Source: Ixodes scapularis (taxonomy: Eukaryota; Arthropoda; Arachnida; Ixodida; Ixodidae). Taken from it: DNA of 64,000 nt. The notes below the pieces were generated by a model. That model searched no databases. It was not told the origin of the DNA and worked only from the letters and a program-made list of their open reading frames with translations. The translations under genes were made by a program, and so were the position numbers. This document shows, piece after piece, positions 1 through 13,700 of the stretch. The stretch is from NCBI RefSeq assembly GCF_016920785.2, contig NW_024609836.1, positions 13,050,018-13,114,017 of the forward strand, read 5' to 3'. Position 1 is the stretch's first letter, and the number at the start of each line of letters is the position of its first letter.

Positions 1-1380
1 TAAGTACGTGGACAGCTTCCTGATCTTGTGTAGCACAGAGACAGAGAATCAAGAAAATGAGTGCAGAAGCACGGCCATGAAAAGCCTCCAAGAATGTTGC
101 CCGGAGTTGGTGTTCATTTACGAATAACCCGTTCACGAGTCCATCAAGTTCCTAGACCTTGCATTTGAGTTTAAAGAAGGACATGTGCACTGGAAGTACG
201 AACCCCGCTCGAGCAAAGCTTTTCTTCAATTTACATCCGGCCAATCGAAAATAATCAAACGGAAGTGTTGCCAACACGGCTTTTGTACCCGCACTGAGCA
301 TGTCATGCCACCGTCAAGTTGACGAAAGTTTTCAAAAAGAGATCTCTCGGTTTCGCGACTCCGTGTATCCAGGTGTCATCTTATAGACCTTTTCTGTGTA
401 CTCTCGTCCCCAGCAACCTAATAGGCGTAAGCGGTATGGGCGATGAAAAAATAATCCATTTCAACCTGCAAATAGTAAAAAAAATAGAGGGGAGGCAAAA
501 CGAGAAAGTGTGAGGGTTACGTTTATATCTTAAGTGCCTTCTATTGGCGTGGCAAAGGCAAAACAATGTTTTCGCCCATACTGGAAGTGACGTCAATTCA
601 AGATGGCGGCGCACTTGCAGAAAAGGTCTGTAAGACGTGTGTGAAACAATATGCAGGAAATTATCCAGAAAATCACCAAGTACTGAGCGACAAAAGCAGA
701 CAACACGAAAGAGCATCGCGGTGGTACCTTACATCTGGGCTGTCACCCACTGACCCAAAAGATCACCTAGCAACAGGACGTCGTGCGCTCCGACAGGTCA
801 TGTGCTTGGCACCAAACAAAGCCAACTCCATGTGTCGCAGAGTAAATCAGGCCAATGACCAGAACCCCTGTAACACCGCGCGCAGGACGCAATACGCGAC
901 GTGTCAAATTGGTGTTGTGTACCAGATTTTCATGTCATGCGGGGAATACTACATCGGGCAAACGGGCCGCTGCATTAACGACCGAGTCAGTGACCGCGCA
1001 GCATTGGTGAAAGAGCAACGGCTGGGTATCTTTCAGCCCATTGCCCCAAGTGAGGGTGCCGTGTAAGTTTTAAAAATAGCTTCGTTCGATTTACCTGTAC
1101 CTCCTGCACTGGAGAGAAAAGTGTAGGGCAGTGTACTTTCGGTCTGTGTAATCGGGATCCGACCGGAAGTACAGTACTTACACTTTTCTGCCCGAATGCA
1201 AGAGTTTCAGATAAATCGAACGAAGCTATTATTTCCATCTTTACAAGACAAAAAATGCCTTTGCGCGCGAGATTCCTGAGGCCATTTACGGCCATTAAGG
1301 AAAGCGCGGATGGATGTGTGAGCATGCCCTCCATCACGGTGAGCAAAAAAGAAAAATAGTTTCTGCGGTGTGGCACGTCC
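1..1380 (+). mobile_element. Penelope-like retroelement remnant (RT end plus GIY-YIG endonuclease)
   Basis: The first 300 bases translate in pieces to a Penelope-type reverse transcriptase. The catalytic block reads YVDSFLIL where YVDD is expected, so the second catalytic Asp is lost. It is followed by SIKFLDL, the family's 'FLD' block. After an unrelated or decayed stretch (about 430-700), the C-terminal linker resumes (PYIWAV near 725). The GIY-YIG nuclease then appears at 905-1010 as GVVYQIFMSCGEYYIGQTGRC. Frames change several times and stops interrupt, so the copy is dead. A degenerate tail runs to about 1380 and is interrupted by a palindromic insert at 1075-1230. The element probably starts left of the window. 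Confidence 0.75.
1075..1230. repeat. Palindromic MITE-like insert inside the Penelope remnant
   Basis: The segment starts with AATAGCTTCGTTCGATTT and ends with its reverse complement at 1213-1230. The match continues inward, with mismatches, for about 50 bases on each side. A second inner inverted pair lies around AGTACACT/AGTGTACT. The whole 156 bases can fold on itself. It separates the GIY-YIG block from the Penelope C-terminal tail, as expected for an insertion. No internal coding is seen. Confidence 0.6.
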
Positions 1381-1905
1381 TCGTGAAAGGAAATAAGAGG
1401 GATGGTGTGTTAGAGGTGTTAGGTGGGTTGAGGTGAGGTGGAATTGTGTAATGTATTATAAAGTAGTTTAATTTATTGGTAATATCTTATGTGCAGATTA
1501 AAAATAAATAAAGGACAAAACGAATTGGGGTTAGGGTGATGCAGAAGTATAAAGGTACAGTTGATAGTCAGCGGTGTGTATGTCTGTTCCTTCTTTCTGA
1601 GTTTCTGTTCCTAACGCTCCGCCTGACCTTTCATTTTGCATCAATGTACCTGTACCAACTAGCTCAACTTCAGCCCGTTATATTTGCGGTGCGAGACGAT
1701 TATTTTTCAAGCAAGATGTAACTGTCCTTCTTTCCACTTTTTTTCTCTCGCGCCTGTGCGCGCCGCGTGGAGGAGATGTAAGCCGCTTGGATTGGCTTGG
1801 CTGCTCGTCTGAAAAACGTACGCAAGCCTCGAGCGATTTCCGCTCCAACTTCGGCGCGCGCTGTATTCTTGGGTTTCTGTGTTGGTGAGGGGGTGGTAGC
1901 AGTGG
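1231..1905. other. Penelope tail, then no recognisable feature
   Basis: The first 150 bases give a degenerate Penelope C-terminal tail. The rest is AT-rich, with no ORF that looks coding. Confidence 0.4.
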
Positions 1906-1907
1906 TA

Positions 1908-2220
1908 CACTCTAAAAAAAGTCTCTGCGTCTACTTTCACGCACAACACTCGGAGAGCCAATCAGCGCAACTTACGGAGGCAGCTCAGTGAATGACGATG
2001 CCGAAACATATGTTTAGACCAAAAACCGCAGACTGAGTTGTGACATTAAGCAATGCAAAACGCCACGCTTGCATTGCTTAATGTCACAACTCAGACTGCG
2101 TTTTTCGGTCTAAACATATGTTTCGGCATCGTCATTCGCTGAGCTGCCTCCGTAGGTTGCGCTGATTGGTTCTCCGAGTGTTCTGCGTGAAAGTAGACGC
2201 AAAGACTTTTTTTTAGAGTG
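1908..2220. mobile_element. Fold-back MITE with TA target duplication
   Basis: Two arms of about 151 bases (1908-2058 and 2069-2220) are near-perfect reverse complements around a 10-base loop. The ends read CACTCT and AGAGTG and are flanked by TA at 1906-1907 and 2221-2222, the target preference of Tc1/mariner-type elements. There is no transposase inside, so it would depend on another element for movement. High arm identity suggests recent insertion, or repair by conversion between the arms. Confidence 0.8.
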
Positions 2221-2238
2221 TAGTCTGCCTTTTTTGCG

Positions 2239-2409
2239 ATGGACCCAGAGTTGAAGCGTAGACTTCTCGACCCCATCAGGCAGCTAGTGCTTCGCCCCTA
2301 CGAGGACACGCCTCGAAGTCAAGCGAACCTCTTAGCGGAAGCTCCGAGGCCAACAATGTGCCTGCGGACAGCGGTGCCGGCGGGTCACAGCTCCCGCTCG
2401 AGTCGTATC
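2239..2409 (+). other. Short open frame of unknown origin next to the palindrome
   Basis: An ATG at 2239 opens 56 codons beginning MDPELKRRLLD, with a protein-like, charged composition. A second frame just downstream (about 2340-2420) also looks protein-like, as if a frameshift joins them. It may be the 5' end of a broken gene or part of a transposon. I do not recognise it, and it does not resemble an arginase N-terminus. Confidence 0.25.
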
Positions 2410-3013
2410 TGAGTCTAAATGGAAGTTACCATTTTCTTATACTTGTTGTTTTTCGAACATCAAAATATTCTGGTAAAAAAACTGCAACAAAAACACCAAG
2501 ATTAATAAGTAACTTCTATAGCCCATTGGAAGTTTCCGAAAGAGCGTAAGCACCACGGGGCTATAGTGGCCAGTCACGTGACTGCTAGTTGCCACTTTTT
2601 CGCAGGTTCCCGCGGGCGCGAACTACGAAATCGGTTGGCGCCGTAAATATAGCTTTGTTTTTTTCTTGTAAATTCATTTTATGGCATCTTTTTTTTATCC
2701 AGTCTGGTACTTTTTTCCCCTTTGCACATTAAGGCAATCTATAAGTTTTAATGCAAAAACAAAAAGCTTTGTTGAGTCGTTGAATAAAACCTATGCGGCT
2801 CCGAAAATTTAATTACTCCTTCTTAATATTTTATGTCTGTCGTCTAAAATATTCCGGGGTAACATTGAAGTGCTTGCTGTTGTTGTGTTTACATTCTAAT
2901 TTTAGTGAATTTAGCAGAGAAGCGCCGAGACAGGGATGCCCAAGTGTCTGGGGAATGAATAAAGCCGGGGTCAATCTTCTCACGCATTGTACAAAAGACA
3001 GTCAGCATATATA
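2410..3013. other. AT-rich stretch, no gene seen
   Basis: This stretch contains poly-T runs and AATAAA-like words but no convincing ORF. Confidence 0.3.
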
Positions 3014-3204
3014 GGAGGTATTCACTGGACGCCATATTTGTGGGTGCTGTTTAGAGCGCATGCTCAGAACGAGCTCCGATTAATAGCCTGCTAAGACCGG
3101 CAACCTTGATGGTGCTAAATGCACGCTCCAAAAGGACTGTTGAAGCTCGCCGTCAGCACGCGCTCAGCAGCAGCGCACACGGATATGGCGGCCAGTGAAT
3201 ACTC
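3014..3204. mobile_element. 191-bp MITE with 8-bp target duplication
   Basis: The ends are inverted repeats sharing TATTCACTGG-CGCCATAT. The flanks carry the same 8 bases, CATATATA, at 3006-3013 and 3205-3212. An 8-bp duplication fits hAT or P-type transposases. The inside is non-coding. A diverged copy with the same ends lies at 53216-53416. Confidence 0.75.
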
Positions 3205-3212
3205 CATATATA

Positions 3213-4689
3213 CAGATTCGAAGGCGAGTCACCGCGAGATCTATGCTTTGATTGCCGCATGTCAATGAGTTCAAAGGTCACTATTGACATGTGGTATTCG
3301 AACGACGGTTATTGCGGTGATTCGTGTTTGCAGACTGTGTTTTGTGTGCTGTATGAGCAGTGTGACCCAGGCCTGATACTGCCTAGGGTGCCCAATGTCC
3401 TTCTGTTTAGGGGGATGCCACCCTTTATTAGCGGCGAGATGTTTCGGTGGCGCCCTCGTTCGGTTACTTTTCGTGACGTCATTACCTTGTGAACAACAAG
3501 TTCCATGATGTTTGCAATGGGCATGGCGGAAGCCTGAAATCATAGCAGTCTCAAAGCAACACTGCCAACACCGTCAAAATTCAAGTTCTTACATTCCTCT
3601 TATTTCCGTCGATGAGACATCCTTTGCTGACGTCATATTCAACATTCGGCCAATTGTGGTGGGCCGACCACAGCGACACTTTGGACCGCTCATGTCGCCA
3701 GATGCCGAGAGCACGCGCTCACGGGGAAAACACAAAGAAATCGACGAAAACGAAATGTCGCCGTAGCATAGTCGGCGCCAGAAACGCGTTCAGGGACACG
3801 CTTTTTCACGCGCTTCTGAACAAAAAAGAAAAATAAACGAGTGCGACAAAATGGCCAGAGGTGTCCACCCTAAGCAAACCGCACATGAAGACACCCTAAT
3901 ACTGCCAGCAGGTTTCAGTGCTCTATGTGCGCGTTGGCTTGTTCTAGAATAAAAGGCACATGTTACATATCCAGTAATTATTTTCGATGGTGTATCTCTT
4001 AGAAAATGCAACAGCTCCTTCGACCGTAACGAATGATCACCCAGCCTATAAGGTTAATACAGGGGCATAAACAATCTGCCTTGATGATACATCCTTCACT
4101 GACGAAATATTAGCCAATTAAAAATGGGGTTTCAACCTTCCTTTTTGAAAAGCTTCACTTATAATATTTCTGAAAACGATATAGATTACCGATTGCGCAG
4201 CCTGCTATTTGCTTGTTCAAACCCCACCTATAAGGGCACTTCATTTGACATGGGAAACAAGCAGTGTAGGGCATACGGTTGTGGCTGGACCCTCTAATCA
4301 GATGTGGGCCGTCTTAAGTCATATTTTACTATAACTCTTATAGATATCTATATTGTCTAGAACAAAGCTATGCCTCGTGTAGATGACTCGCGTATCGATT
4401 GGTCCCAGTAGCTCGTAGCGTCGGTTGCGTCTGGACTTAAGCTGAAACAATGTATACAAATGAAATATTTTATTTGGATCGGATATAGCCGACACGAGTG
4501 CCTTGTGATATGTTTAAATGATTTCTTTATTGTACAAACTTGAATTGTGATTGCTAATTATTAAAAGCGATTGCTTTTCGCGCCCATGGCGTTTTGAACG
4601 ATTCATCTTCAGGCATACATGCAAAAGGCTGTTTTCACATGTTTTAAAACTTGATAGATATTTTCCGTGGTTGGCGTCTTTTCTCGCAG
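3213..4689. other. No recognisable gene (upstream arginase intron)
   Basis: I looked here for the missing first arginase exon (the GAPF.KGQ-type segment) and did not find it. Short ORFs near 3259-3836 look non-coding. Confidence 0.35.
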
Positions 4690-4793
4690 GCTACACGGTG
4701 AAAGATTACGGTGATGTCGCAGTAGAAGGCAATCCAGACCTCATAGTGGAGAAAGCAATTGAAAGTGACGTCGTTGGGAAGACCACCAAAAAC
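4690..4793 (+). CDS. Arginase exon A (KDYGDV segment)
   Basis: The acceptor is ttctcgcag and the donor is AAC|gtaagc. It enters after the first base of a codon and leaves in phase 0. It encodes YTVKDYGDV and the following helix. Confidence 0.85.
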
Positions 4794-7700
4794 GTAAGCT
4801 ACTTTCACTCTTGCTGCCTTCTTTGTTGTATCGCGGTTTGACTAGCGACTTATACGCCACTAGTAAAACGGCGAAGCACTGCCGCGAAGACCCTTTGGGA
4901 TAACTGTTTCTGACTATGCACTCAAAGATATGGCAGCGCTTGTTTGAATGATGTTCAAAGCTGCGCACGCGAACTCCTCTCGTCGTAAGTTCTGCGGAAA
5001 GTTGTCCTTGAGTATACATTACTTCCAAGTTGCACGTGACGTTAACGTACTGTGCCAGTGAGCATTCCCTCATTTTCTCGTTGAGAAATGTTAAATCGGT
5101 GGTGCGAAATACATTCTGCAGTAGGTTCATTGGTGGCAAAAAGGTCCTGCAGAATACACACCGATACGGCGTCAATGCAAAGCCGTGCCTAGAAATTCGA
5201 GCCAGCTTGTGCCCTTCCTTTTCAGATCCGCGACGCTGTGGCGGCAGCGGTAAGCTCGGGTCGGCTCACCGTGAACCTGGGTGGAGATCACAGCTCGGCC
5301 ATCGGGACCGTTACCGGGCACGCAGCAGCCACCCACTCGGACGTGGCCCTGATCTGGATCGACGCCCACGCTGACATGAACACCGTCAGGTCGAGCGGCT
5401 CCGGTGAGCTCCGGCCATCCTTGTGCCCGATATTCTGACGCAATTTGGATCAGTGCCGCGGATGGTTTTTCTGGCATGTTCCATAATGTTCTTTTTTTCT
5501 TCTATTTGACATGCTATCGGTGCTTTTTGTTAAAACCGATTTCTGTATTTTTGAAAACGACAGAAGTTTATCGGTGTTTTTCGGTTAAAACCGGGAAGTC
5601 TAGACCCTAGCTCAAATCAGGCAGTCAGTGTAATACTTTGAAAAACTGTAATTTGTCCAACCTGCCCGGTTTGTTAGAAGGGGACTAAAATGCAGGGCTC
5701 ACCACTGCTTCGGTGCGAATGTTAGGAAAAAGGTTTTCCCAGTTAAAAATAGTCAATGTTAAGGACTTTGAGTGGAGTAGTAATTACAATTACACCTTTG
5801 AAAAACAAGAAATGTGACAAAAAGGCCAACAAAGCACACGCGAAACGTCCAATATGTAAAAAAAAATATATATATATAAAAAGCGGCCATGAAAGTAACA
5901 AAATAAGTATGCATTGTCCTCTACAACAGTTTTGCTGCGTCGTGGCATGCGATGAGCAGAATTCCATCGTACGCCACAAGCTCGCACTGGCAGTTTTTGT
6001 ATCTAAACTATGTGACTAAAAAAAAGAAAAAAAGCAACGCTTATTCTAGTAGTCTTATAAAATGGGGGTTAAGGTGCATAGAAATTACGTCTGTTTTCTC
6101 TTTTATAAGGCATTGAAGACATTTGAATTTGTTATTCTTTGGAAGCGCATGACTGGGCGATCTAGATAACGGCGGTATTAAGCTGTCGGCGTTTCATCTG
6201 CACTGACTTTTATTCAATTCATAGGTGATTTAAACTGAGGTATGTGAATAAAATAATAAAAGTTATAATCAGAATAATAATATTAATATTAAGTGGTATT
6301 TATTGGCGAGTGCTTCAGTCAGACTGGAGTTTCTGGTCTGGCTAATGCCTTGAAGTTCCTGTGTGTCCAGACTCGGCAATATAAGTCGATTAAAAAGATT
6401 CCCACATAATCAAGTGCACACATACACCGACACACACGCACATCAATCACAATCTCATTTTCAGAATAAAGACGCACTCCCATGGGAGGAAGAAAAAAAA
6501 AACTGCACATGTACCCATATGCACAGCGCTTCAAAAATAATGAAGAAAAAGGAAAACACACACCCACACCTTAGACACTTCGGACTCGGTAGCCAACCAT
6601 CAGAGGGAAGTTTACGTCCTAACCGGAGGAAAGTGAACATTTACACGGACAAGTACATTTACTTTTTAAAAGAAAAACCTAACCCTTTCAACGCCGCTCG
6701 CTGTCTATGCCGGAAAAAGGCTTTCTTCGCAAGCTCTGTTTGTGAAGAAAATGTTCACTTCAATTTTCTTGTTGCCAAACATAGAGTATAGAATTACGCT
6801 GAAATTGTTTCAATATACAGTAATACAGTATATTTAAAAAAACGAGGGTTTTAGGTGTGTGCATGTGCGTGCGTAGCGTTTGAAAGGGTTAACTTAAATA
6901 CTCAAGTGTAAGTACGCCACACACGCGTACTCAAGGCATTTTGACATGAAAAACCTAAATACGCATTGGTTTGTGGTCACATAAAAATAATTCTATCCAG
7001 TTGGTTTTCAATGATCACCAAGTACATACTTTAGAGAGGGTAAGATAACAATCAGAACAAATCATATGAGTAGTTAACGACAAAAATAAAGTAGTTATCA
7101 CTCTTTGCGCGTCAGCGAACATGCCTTTTAGAAATGTTTTCAACGTTTTGTTTGAATAGAGAGCCGTGAATCTGGGAAGTCACTGAAACTTTTCGGAGCA
7201 TAAAATCTGTACAAACGTTCTCTATAGTGAGTTCTCACCTTCGTAAAAGAATATTTGGGGCAGATCTGAGCGCACGAGATGGACTAGTCTCGATCTTGAA
7301 GACATTTCACAATTGTCGCCAGATGACAGCTTGAAGCAAGCGTGAGTAAAAAGACAGCCGCTCAGGTGATGCAAATATGTTGGCGCTGGATGAAAACTGA
7401 CTGTTGTATTCGGTCAAGTTTCAAATGCCAAAAAAAGCGGACAATTAAAAAAAAACTGTTTGCCATATTTTGGTATGCTCTCAGCTAAACCGTACATAAT
7501 GTTTGTTCGAATTGACAGTGATAAACTATGATGCGGTACATCTGACAATAGACAATTTTTCAACCGTTAGCATTAGTGAGACATGTGAGTGTTCCATGAA
7601 ATATCACGAATACTTTACGAAGTTCAGATATTCGACAGGACTACAATTAGAAGATAGAAAACTGAGTTTTTGAACGAATAATGGTAATGTCAAACTTAAC

Positions 7701-10700
7701 ATTTTTCAGTGGACTACGGAAGCATATCCGTTTTTTTTAAAGCATTATTTCGAAGCTTGTTAGCTGAAAAAAAGTAAATAATTTAGTTACATCTGTCTGA
7801 AGAATTTCCATCGCTCACTGGTAAAATAGAATATGGAGAGAATAAAACGGTGTCATCCGCCTATTGAAGAATTGTGGAATTAGCTATCACCGTAGAGCTA
7901 TCATTTACAAAAAGTTAAACAGTAGAGAATAGAAAATAGATCCGTGCTGAACTGCGGATATAAGGTAGACTTGTATTCAGAGCTACAGTATTACTACAAC
8001 ATTACAATGTTACAAGCTTACATCAAATGTGGAAAGTACTATTGTAAATTAGGTGATGGAAACCCTCGACAAGTGCGGCTTAGGCCTCAAGTTCACTTTC
8101 GATCAAACCAAGGATACGTCTTTGCAATTCATCTACCTTCGCCATCTGTCCTGATCAATCACCTTTACTGGTGCTTTTCTTCCCGATCAAAGCAAGGCCA
8201 TGCTCACCCTCTCATTCTGAAGTGGTAAAAAGAGGCACTGGCATTGCCATTCTTGGTTCGGCCCTGGCAAAGTCGTCTTACCATGCTGTCAAAGATGGTT
8301 GAAGTTCCCAGCTTGAACGGCTAAGGGCGTCTGGGGTTCCCCCAGAGGTACTTATAGAAATTTTTGGGACTTTGTTACTGAAGTTAAAGGTGTTCACAAG
8401 AGCAGAACAAACGTACAAAGGAGCGACCGGCGATAGTCCCTTAGCTGCGTAAATTTTCACACAATTTGAAATAGTTTGCCAACCGGTATGAGTACCCAGT
8501 ACTATTTTCTGATTTTTCTGATCTCCATCAGATGGCCCAGATTCGTCACGGTGGGATCGATAATTGACACTCGCTCAACGCCCGGATGCCAAACGCGTCA
8601 CAAGCACAAGTTATCTCCCTGATCGGAGGGTGTCGTGTACAAGATACCCTAACGTGTGGTGGTTGCTATATAGGATAGACCGGAAGATGTCTAAACGACC
8701 GACTCCGAGAACATTTTTTTCCCTTCACGCCAAGCTGGGAGGCCTCGTGCCCTCATACTGTTTCAAGTGCAAGTACTTACTAGCTTTTTCGAACACAACA
8801 ACAATAGGCAGATCACAAAATTAGCAAACCAACGAAATTTTGGATGCCTATCATATAAAAAAAATTGGCTAGCGATGAGTGAGCCACTCCTCGCTGGCGA
8901 ATCGCGTGTGTGTGATAAGGAGGTAGTTGTTCCAAGCTAACCCCTACAAGGATTGATATGGGCCAGCCTTGTCTTTGATTCCTCTTATTTTTCTTTTTCT
9001 TTTTCCAAATTCGGTTTCCGTTTGTGATATTTTTCCCCCCTTACCTTTCTAGCGCAATTTATTAATGTATCACTTGAATTCCTTCCTTTTTTTACGGTGC
9101 CTACAACGTTAGGTGCGTGTGTTAATTTCTGATGCATCGTCTACCTATTTCGTTCACAATACATCAGTTGAGAGTTGGGAGTCAGCGCTCTGTGTTCTCT
9201 TCTTTTCTCTCCCTCACTGCTTGTGCGTTGCTTTTTAATATAAGTGAATCAGCTTATTTTAAACCGTATTTTTAGATTTATTGCCTAACACCGAGTGCCC
9301 AGATTTTTTTTCGCCTCCATTAGATCTTAAACATAAAACACAAGCTATGTAAAGAGTAATGCTAAATAAAAAAAGAAGGTATCAAACATCAGAAACTGTG
9401 GATTTTTTTTTAAATTAAGCTATATTCAATATAAAAAAATCGTTTTCCTGACGCCTGTCCCTCTAAGTCACGTATTTAGAACTCAAACCTGAACCTGGAC
9501 ATTCCGCAAACTTTTTAATTCGCACACATTGTATTTTTTATACACGACGTGACACATTTAGGTGATTAGAAAATAAGCTTCTCGAGCGCATGCGGTATAT
9601 GCTATAAACATGGCAGTCAATGAAATAATGTCAAAAGTATAGTTCGTCCACTCTGTCTAGTTCGTTAGGCACGGTACTAAAAAGCATGATTAAAGGGACC
9701 ATGAAATGACCTTTTTACTTTTTCCAGATAACTTTTACATTAAACCGTCAATGTTCACTGAATGCCGAACAGGCATCCGTTTTCGTCTCGGTTTATTAAC
9801 TTTTACACAAAAAATTATTGAAATATCGACTTTTTCATTCTCTCCAACTGACCGCAAAAGAAGCCGTGACGTAGACCGTTTCCGGAACCGGAAGTTCTCT
9901 CGGCAGTAGGAGAATGGGAGTGTTAGCGGCAACGAGTTGGGGTGCGCCGGTAGGTTTTACTGCGCTGACGTCACCGACGTATTTCCTGAATCGGCGCTTC
10001 TCATCGCCGCATCGCAGCTGAGCGAAATTCAATGAGATACGTTGCGCTACAGCGACAGCATGGGACTAGTCCCATACGCCGTTATGCCTGTTGGGAAGTG
10101 CAGCGAGTCTTGTCACCACCCCGTCATTGTTGGCAGAAGGGCCGGCCCGTGTCAGTCGTTTGCAAAGCGACGTAGATGGCGTTTTTCGCGGCCTCGGAGA
10201 TGCAGGAGCGAGCCGACGTTAAAAAAGATACGTTTGAACTACGAGTGTCAGCAAGAGCCACGTAAATACCTGTTTACACTCGGAGCGGACGCGCGCGCTT
10301 GATGGAAGTCTTGTATTCGCGCTGTTTGGTAAGCGCTTCGGGACCGTTCTTTTACGATTGCAACTCGATACTGACGCGACACTCGGCAAAGAAAGGTTGG
10401 ACCGGGGTCGACAGTGTCGTGCAGTCTGTCAGAATAAAAATGGCATACCAATAACAAAGTGTACATACCGTGTTACGAAGGCAATCCATACGGCGTTTAT
10501 TTCAGCTCTATATCACACAAAACAAGAAGATAGAATCGACGAGAGTCCCTTTTCGACGAGTGTTCGTCAACACTGCCTCGGAAAACAAGGGGAAGAGATT
10601 GACCTCCTCACCTCTTAATCTAGAATTGAGGTCAGTGATCAAACTATAATACGGGAAGGGTCCACAAGGGTCGCGCGGGCATATTCCATTTAGCACGCCA

Positions 10701-13700
10701 GCCGGTCGTAGGCAGACGGTCTTGCGACGAAGCAACGCAGCGCCGAGTCGGAATGCCTGCTAGGCCTATACGCTTCGTCGGAGTCGGTGAATCCAGCGTT
10801 CTTGTTCGTCGTGGTCTGTTTTAAGTACTGTTTTCTTGCTGCTTGAAGTCGGCACGCGCGGGAAGAACACGTAGAAAAATAAACGTTCAGTCAGTCAGAG
10901 TTCTGAGAGGAAGGAAAACAAAGAAAATAAATGTTCGTCGGTCGCCGTCACCCAAGTAACTGGCGGCCCTGCCCTACTGCGCACGCGCAGTAGTTGCTTC
11001 GTTTACCACACGATAGATGGCGCTTGGCTCTCAGCATTATCAAATTTGGCAATTTTCGCCACACATCTCTAATTATGCTACAAAATGTGGATCTGAATAT
11101 TATTTAACAAAACTTTTAGGAAACATTCGCCGGCTATTTATTGTTTACGATCGCGGTGCTGGTGAGGTAGGCTCTTACCCAATAGGCGATGTGGATTCGG
11201 CTGACGTGCACCGATTCTGCGTATGCATCGTAGTGAACAGGCGAAGGAAGGAAGGCGCAAAAGAGTCCAGTTTTCTTTTAAACGTTCTATTCGCCTCGAG
11301 ATCGAACCGTGTCGCCACCGTGCGGCCGAAATTGGAAACGCGCGAAAGCGGGGATACCGCCGTGCGTCGTCTGCTACGGGCGCACGCTCGGAAGCATGGA
11401 TCTCGACGACGCAAGCCCCGTTTCAGGCTGAGCTTGACACTCCTTATTAAATGTTTCATGTTTTTGTTGCCGTTTCTTCTTACGAAAGGTTGTGTTGTAT
11501 CGTTTCCCATGCGTAGAAATTCAGCAAAGCGATTATTATTAAGTCGGAAGCTTCCATAATTTTAGTGTGTTGGTTTGTATACAACCGCTGGTCCCACGTA
11601 TTTTTGTTATCTCGCACAAACCGTGGCTTTCATAAAGCATTGAATGTTGAGTGGGTCTGTGGTTTGGTTAGAAAATTAACCCGACTGATCGCTGTCCTTT
11701 AATAGACTAATCAATCAATAAATTCGTATGTTGATTTTTCGCAGGTCATATTGCGTGAAAGACGTTAAAACTACACATTTATTTACTGGTTTTACTGTGC
11801 CATAAATGGGATGTTGCATTCCCATTCTAAACTTCACGTTGTGAGTCCTACATAAATATGAACACTGGAAGGCCTTTTAAGATCAAGTATTTTTCAAGTT
11901 ATTCTTTAAACAGTATAATTGCCATCGGTGAAATGACAAGCACGCTGAAGTGGTTTATTGTGCAAGCCTGCGTCACAAAAAAAAAAATAAAGACGTCAAA
12001 AAGATTAAAGCAGGCATTTTTTACTCCTTGTTGATTTTCTCCAGCACAAGACTCCAATTAACCGGCAAAAACAAAATTTCAATAAAGCATTACTTGAATA
12101 ATCTGAAAGTTAATCGATGAACTGCCCAGTTCCGATATACGTTAGGTGAGGGCGGAGGGTGATCGGAAAGGTTCGTGAAGGTCGCTAGCCCTCATCAGTA
12201 AAAGAGTATCACTGCGGGCGATGCTGTCTGTGTCGTGGTGCGCGTCGTTTTTTGGGGTTGCAGAGTCTACTATGGTTGAATACAAGATTATTTAGCCAGA
12301 AATTTATAGTATTAGCCTCTTGACATCCGCGGCCCTCACCGAGAAAATTGAAGCTGGTGAACCCACACTACCGAGAAAAGCATTTAATAACAGGAACGTT
12401 GCTGCGTTGCTCGGTTACACTCGTTTATTACAGTCACGGCAGATATATTAGAACAGTTTGTTTCACTTGTTCCAGTTGTCCTGCCAACCGTGCAATTTGC
12501 AGATCTTAACTAGAAGAGACACACTCTCCTCATCGCAACGCAGTACATTTGTTCAGACTCCAAAAAACTTACCCACACTATGGCTAAGGGAAAGGGCAGA
12601 TGAGCTCAATAGCATATGGTAATTTCCAATACAGCGCTAACTTATCTTCATTCTAAATATTTATATTACTTCAAAAGCTAGAAGTTAAAAAAAAAAAAAA
12701 CATGGAAGCTGCGATTTCACAACCCACAGTACCAGTAATTATGTTATCTGGGTTGGAATTCATTTTTTCTTTTAAATTCCCACGTTGATGAACAAATACA
12801 TTCATTTTAAAAGAAAAAAATATTTAACATAAATATTCCACTTCAGCCGGAGACAGGCATCAGTCGTGGTGATCCATGCTTTCCAACGTCTGCCTAGAGC
12901 AGACGACGCACCCAAAGAAGCGATTATATAAATTTAGGCCGCACGCTGGCAACAGGATTCGATCTTTACTGAAGCACCGAACAGTACCGCATCCTTTTCC
13001 GCTAGAATTGTTTTCCCACCGATAGTATGCGACAAAATAAACGCAAGAATCTACGCCGTCTCGCGCGCGAACGTGGAGAGCCTATGGGGCGGCCGTTCTC
13101 CTATCCCCGCTTTGATGATGATGATAGCGCGACCGTAGCGCCACCTCTAGGTCGATCTCGAGGCCAATAGCAAATAATTTTTTGGGGCTCCCTATTTTTG
13201 TGTTTTTGTGTTTCTTTTCACACCTTTTACGACGTGCGGTGGATGAAACTCGATTTTAAAATCATTTCATGGTCCCTTTAATGTTTACTTCAGTGTGAAT
13301 CATAAGATAACTTTTTCGCAATTTAAAAACAGCTAACGTTATAGACAGTTGGAAGCATGGCGCCCTAAAGGGAGCCCCATGTGTGCATGTGCAGATTTGG
13401 CAAGCTTGCAATAGAACGGGCTTGTCCGCACGAGCAAAGATGTGGCGTCGGCCAGTCGCATTGCTTGCAATCGTCTGAGTGACAAAACTTAGATAATTAA
13501 CGCCGCTCAACCCTTTGAAATAATGGGGAAAGAAACCAGAAACGAGTGATCGTGTTTTTTATGTGTTTCATGACGTCACAGAAGTGTGTGCCAGTGACAA
13601 ATCTTAGAACGTTGCAGCGAGCGAGGCGAGTTGGTAGCGCAAGTGGATACTGCGGAGGAGCGGGGTCTGGACCCTGTCGATATAGTTTATATTTTACCTT

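Noticed and set aside
2239..2549. Possible first exon of the arginase
   Set aside because: The residues do not match the arginase N-terminus and no donor in the required phase was found.
11017..11559. 180-codon ORF inside the TTAA element
   Set aside because: No recognisable motif and random-looking composition, with comparable open frames on both strands.
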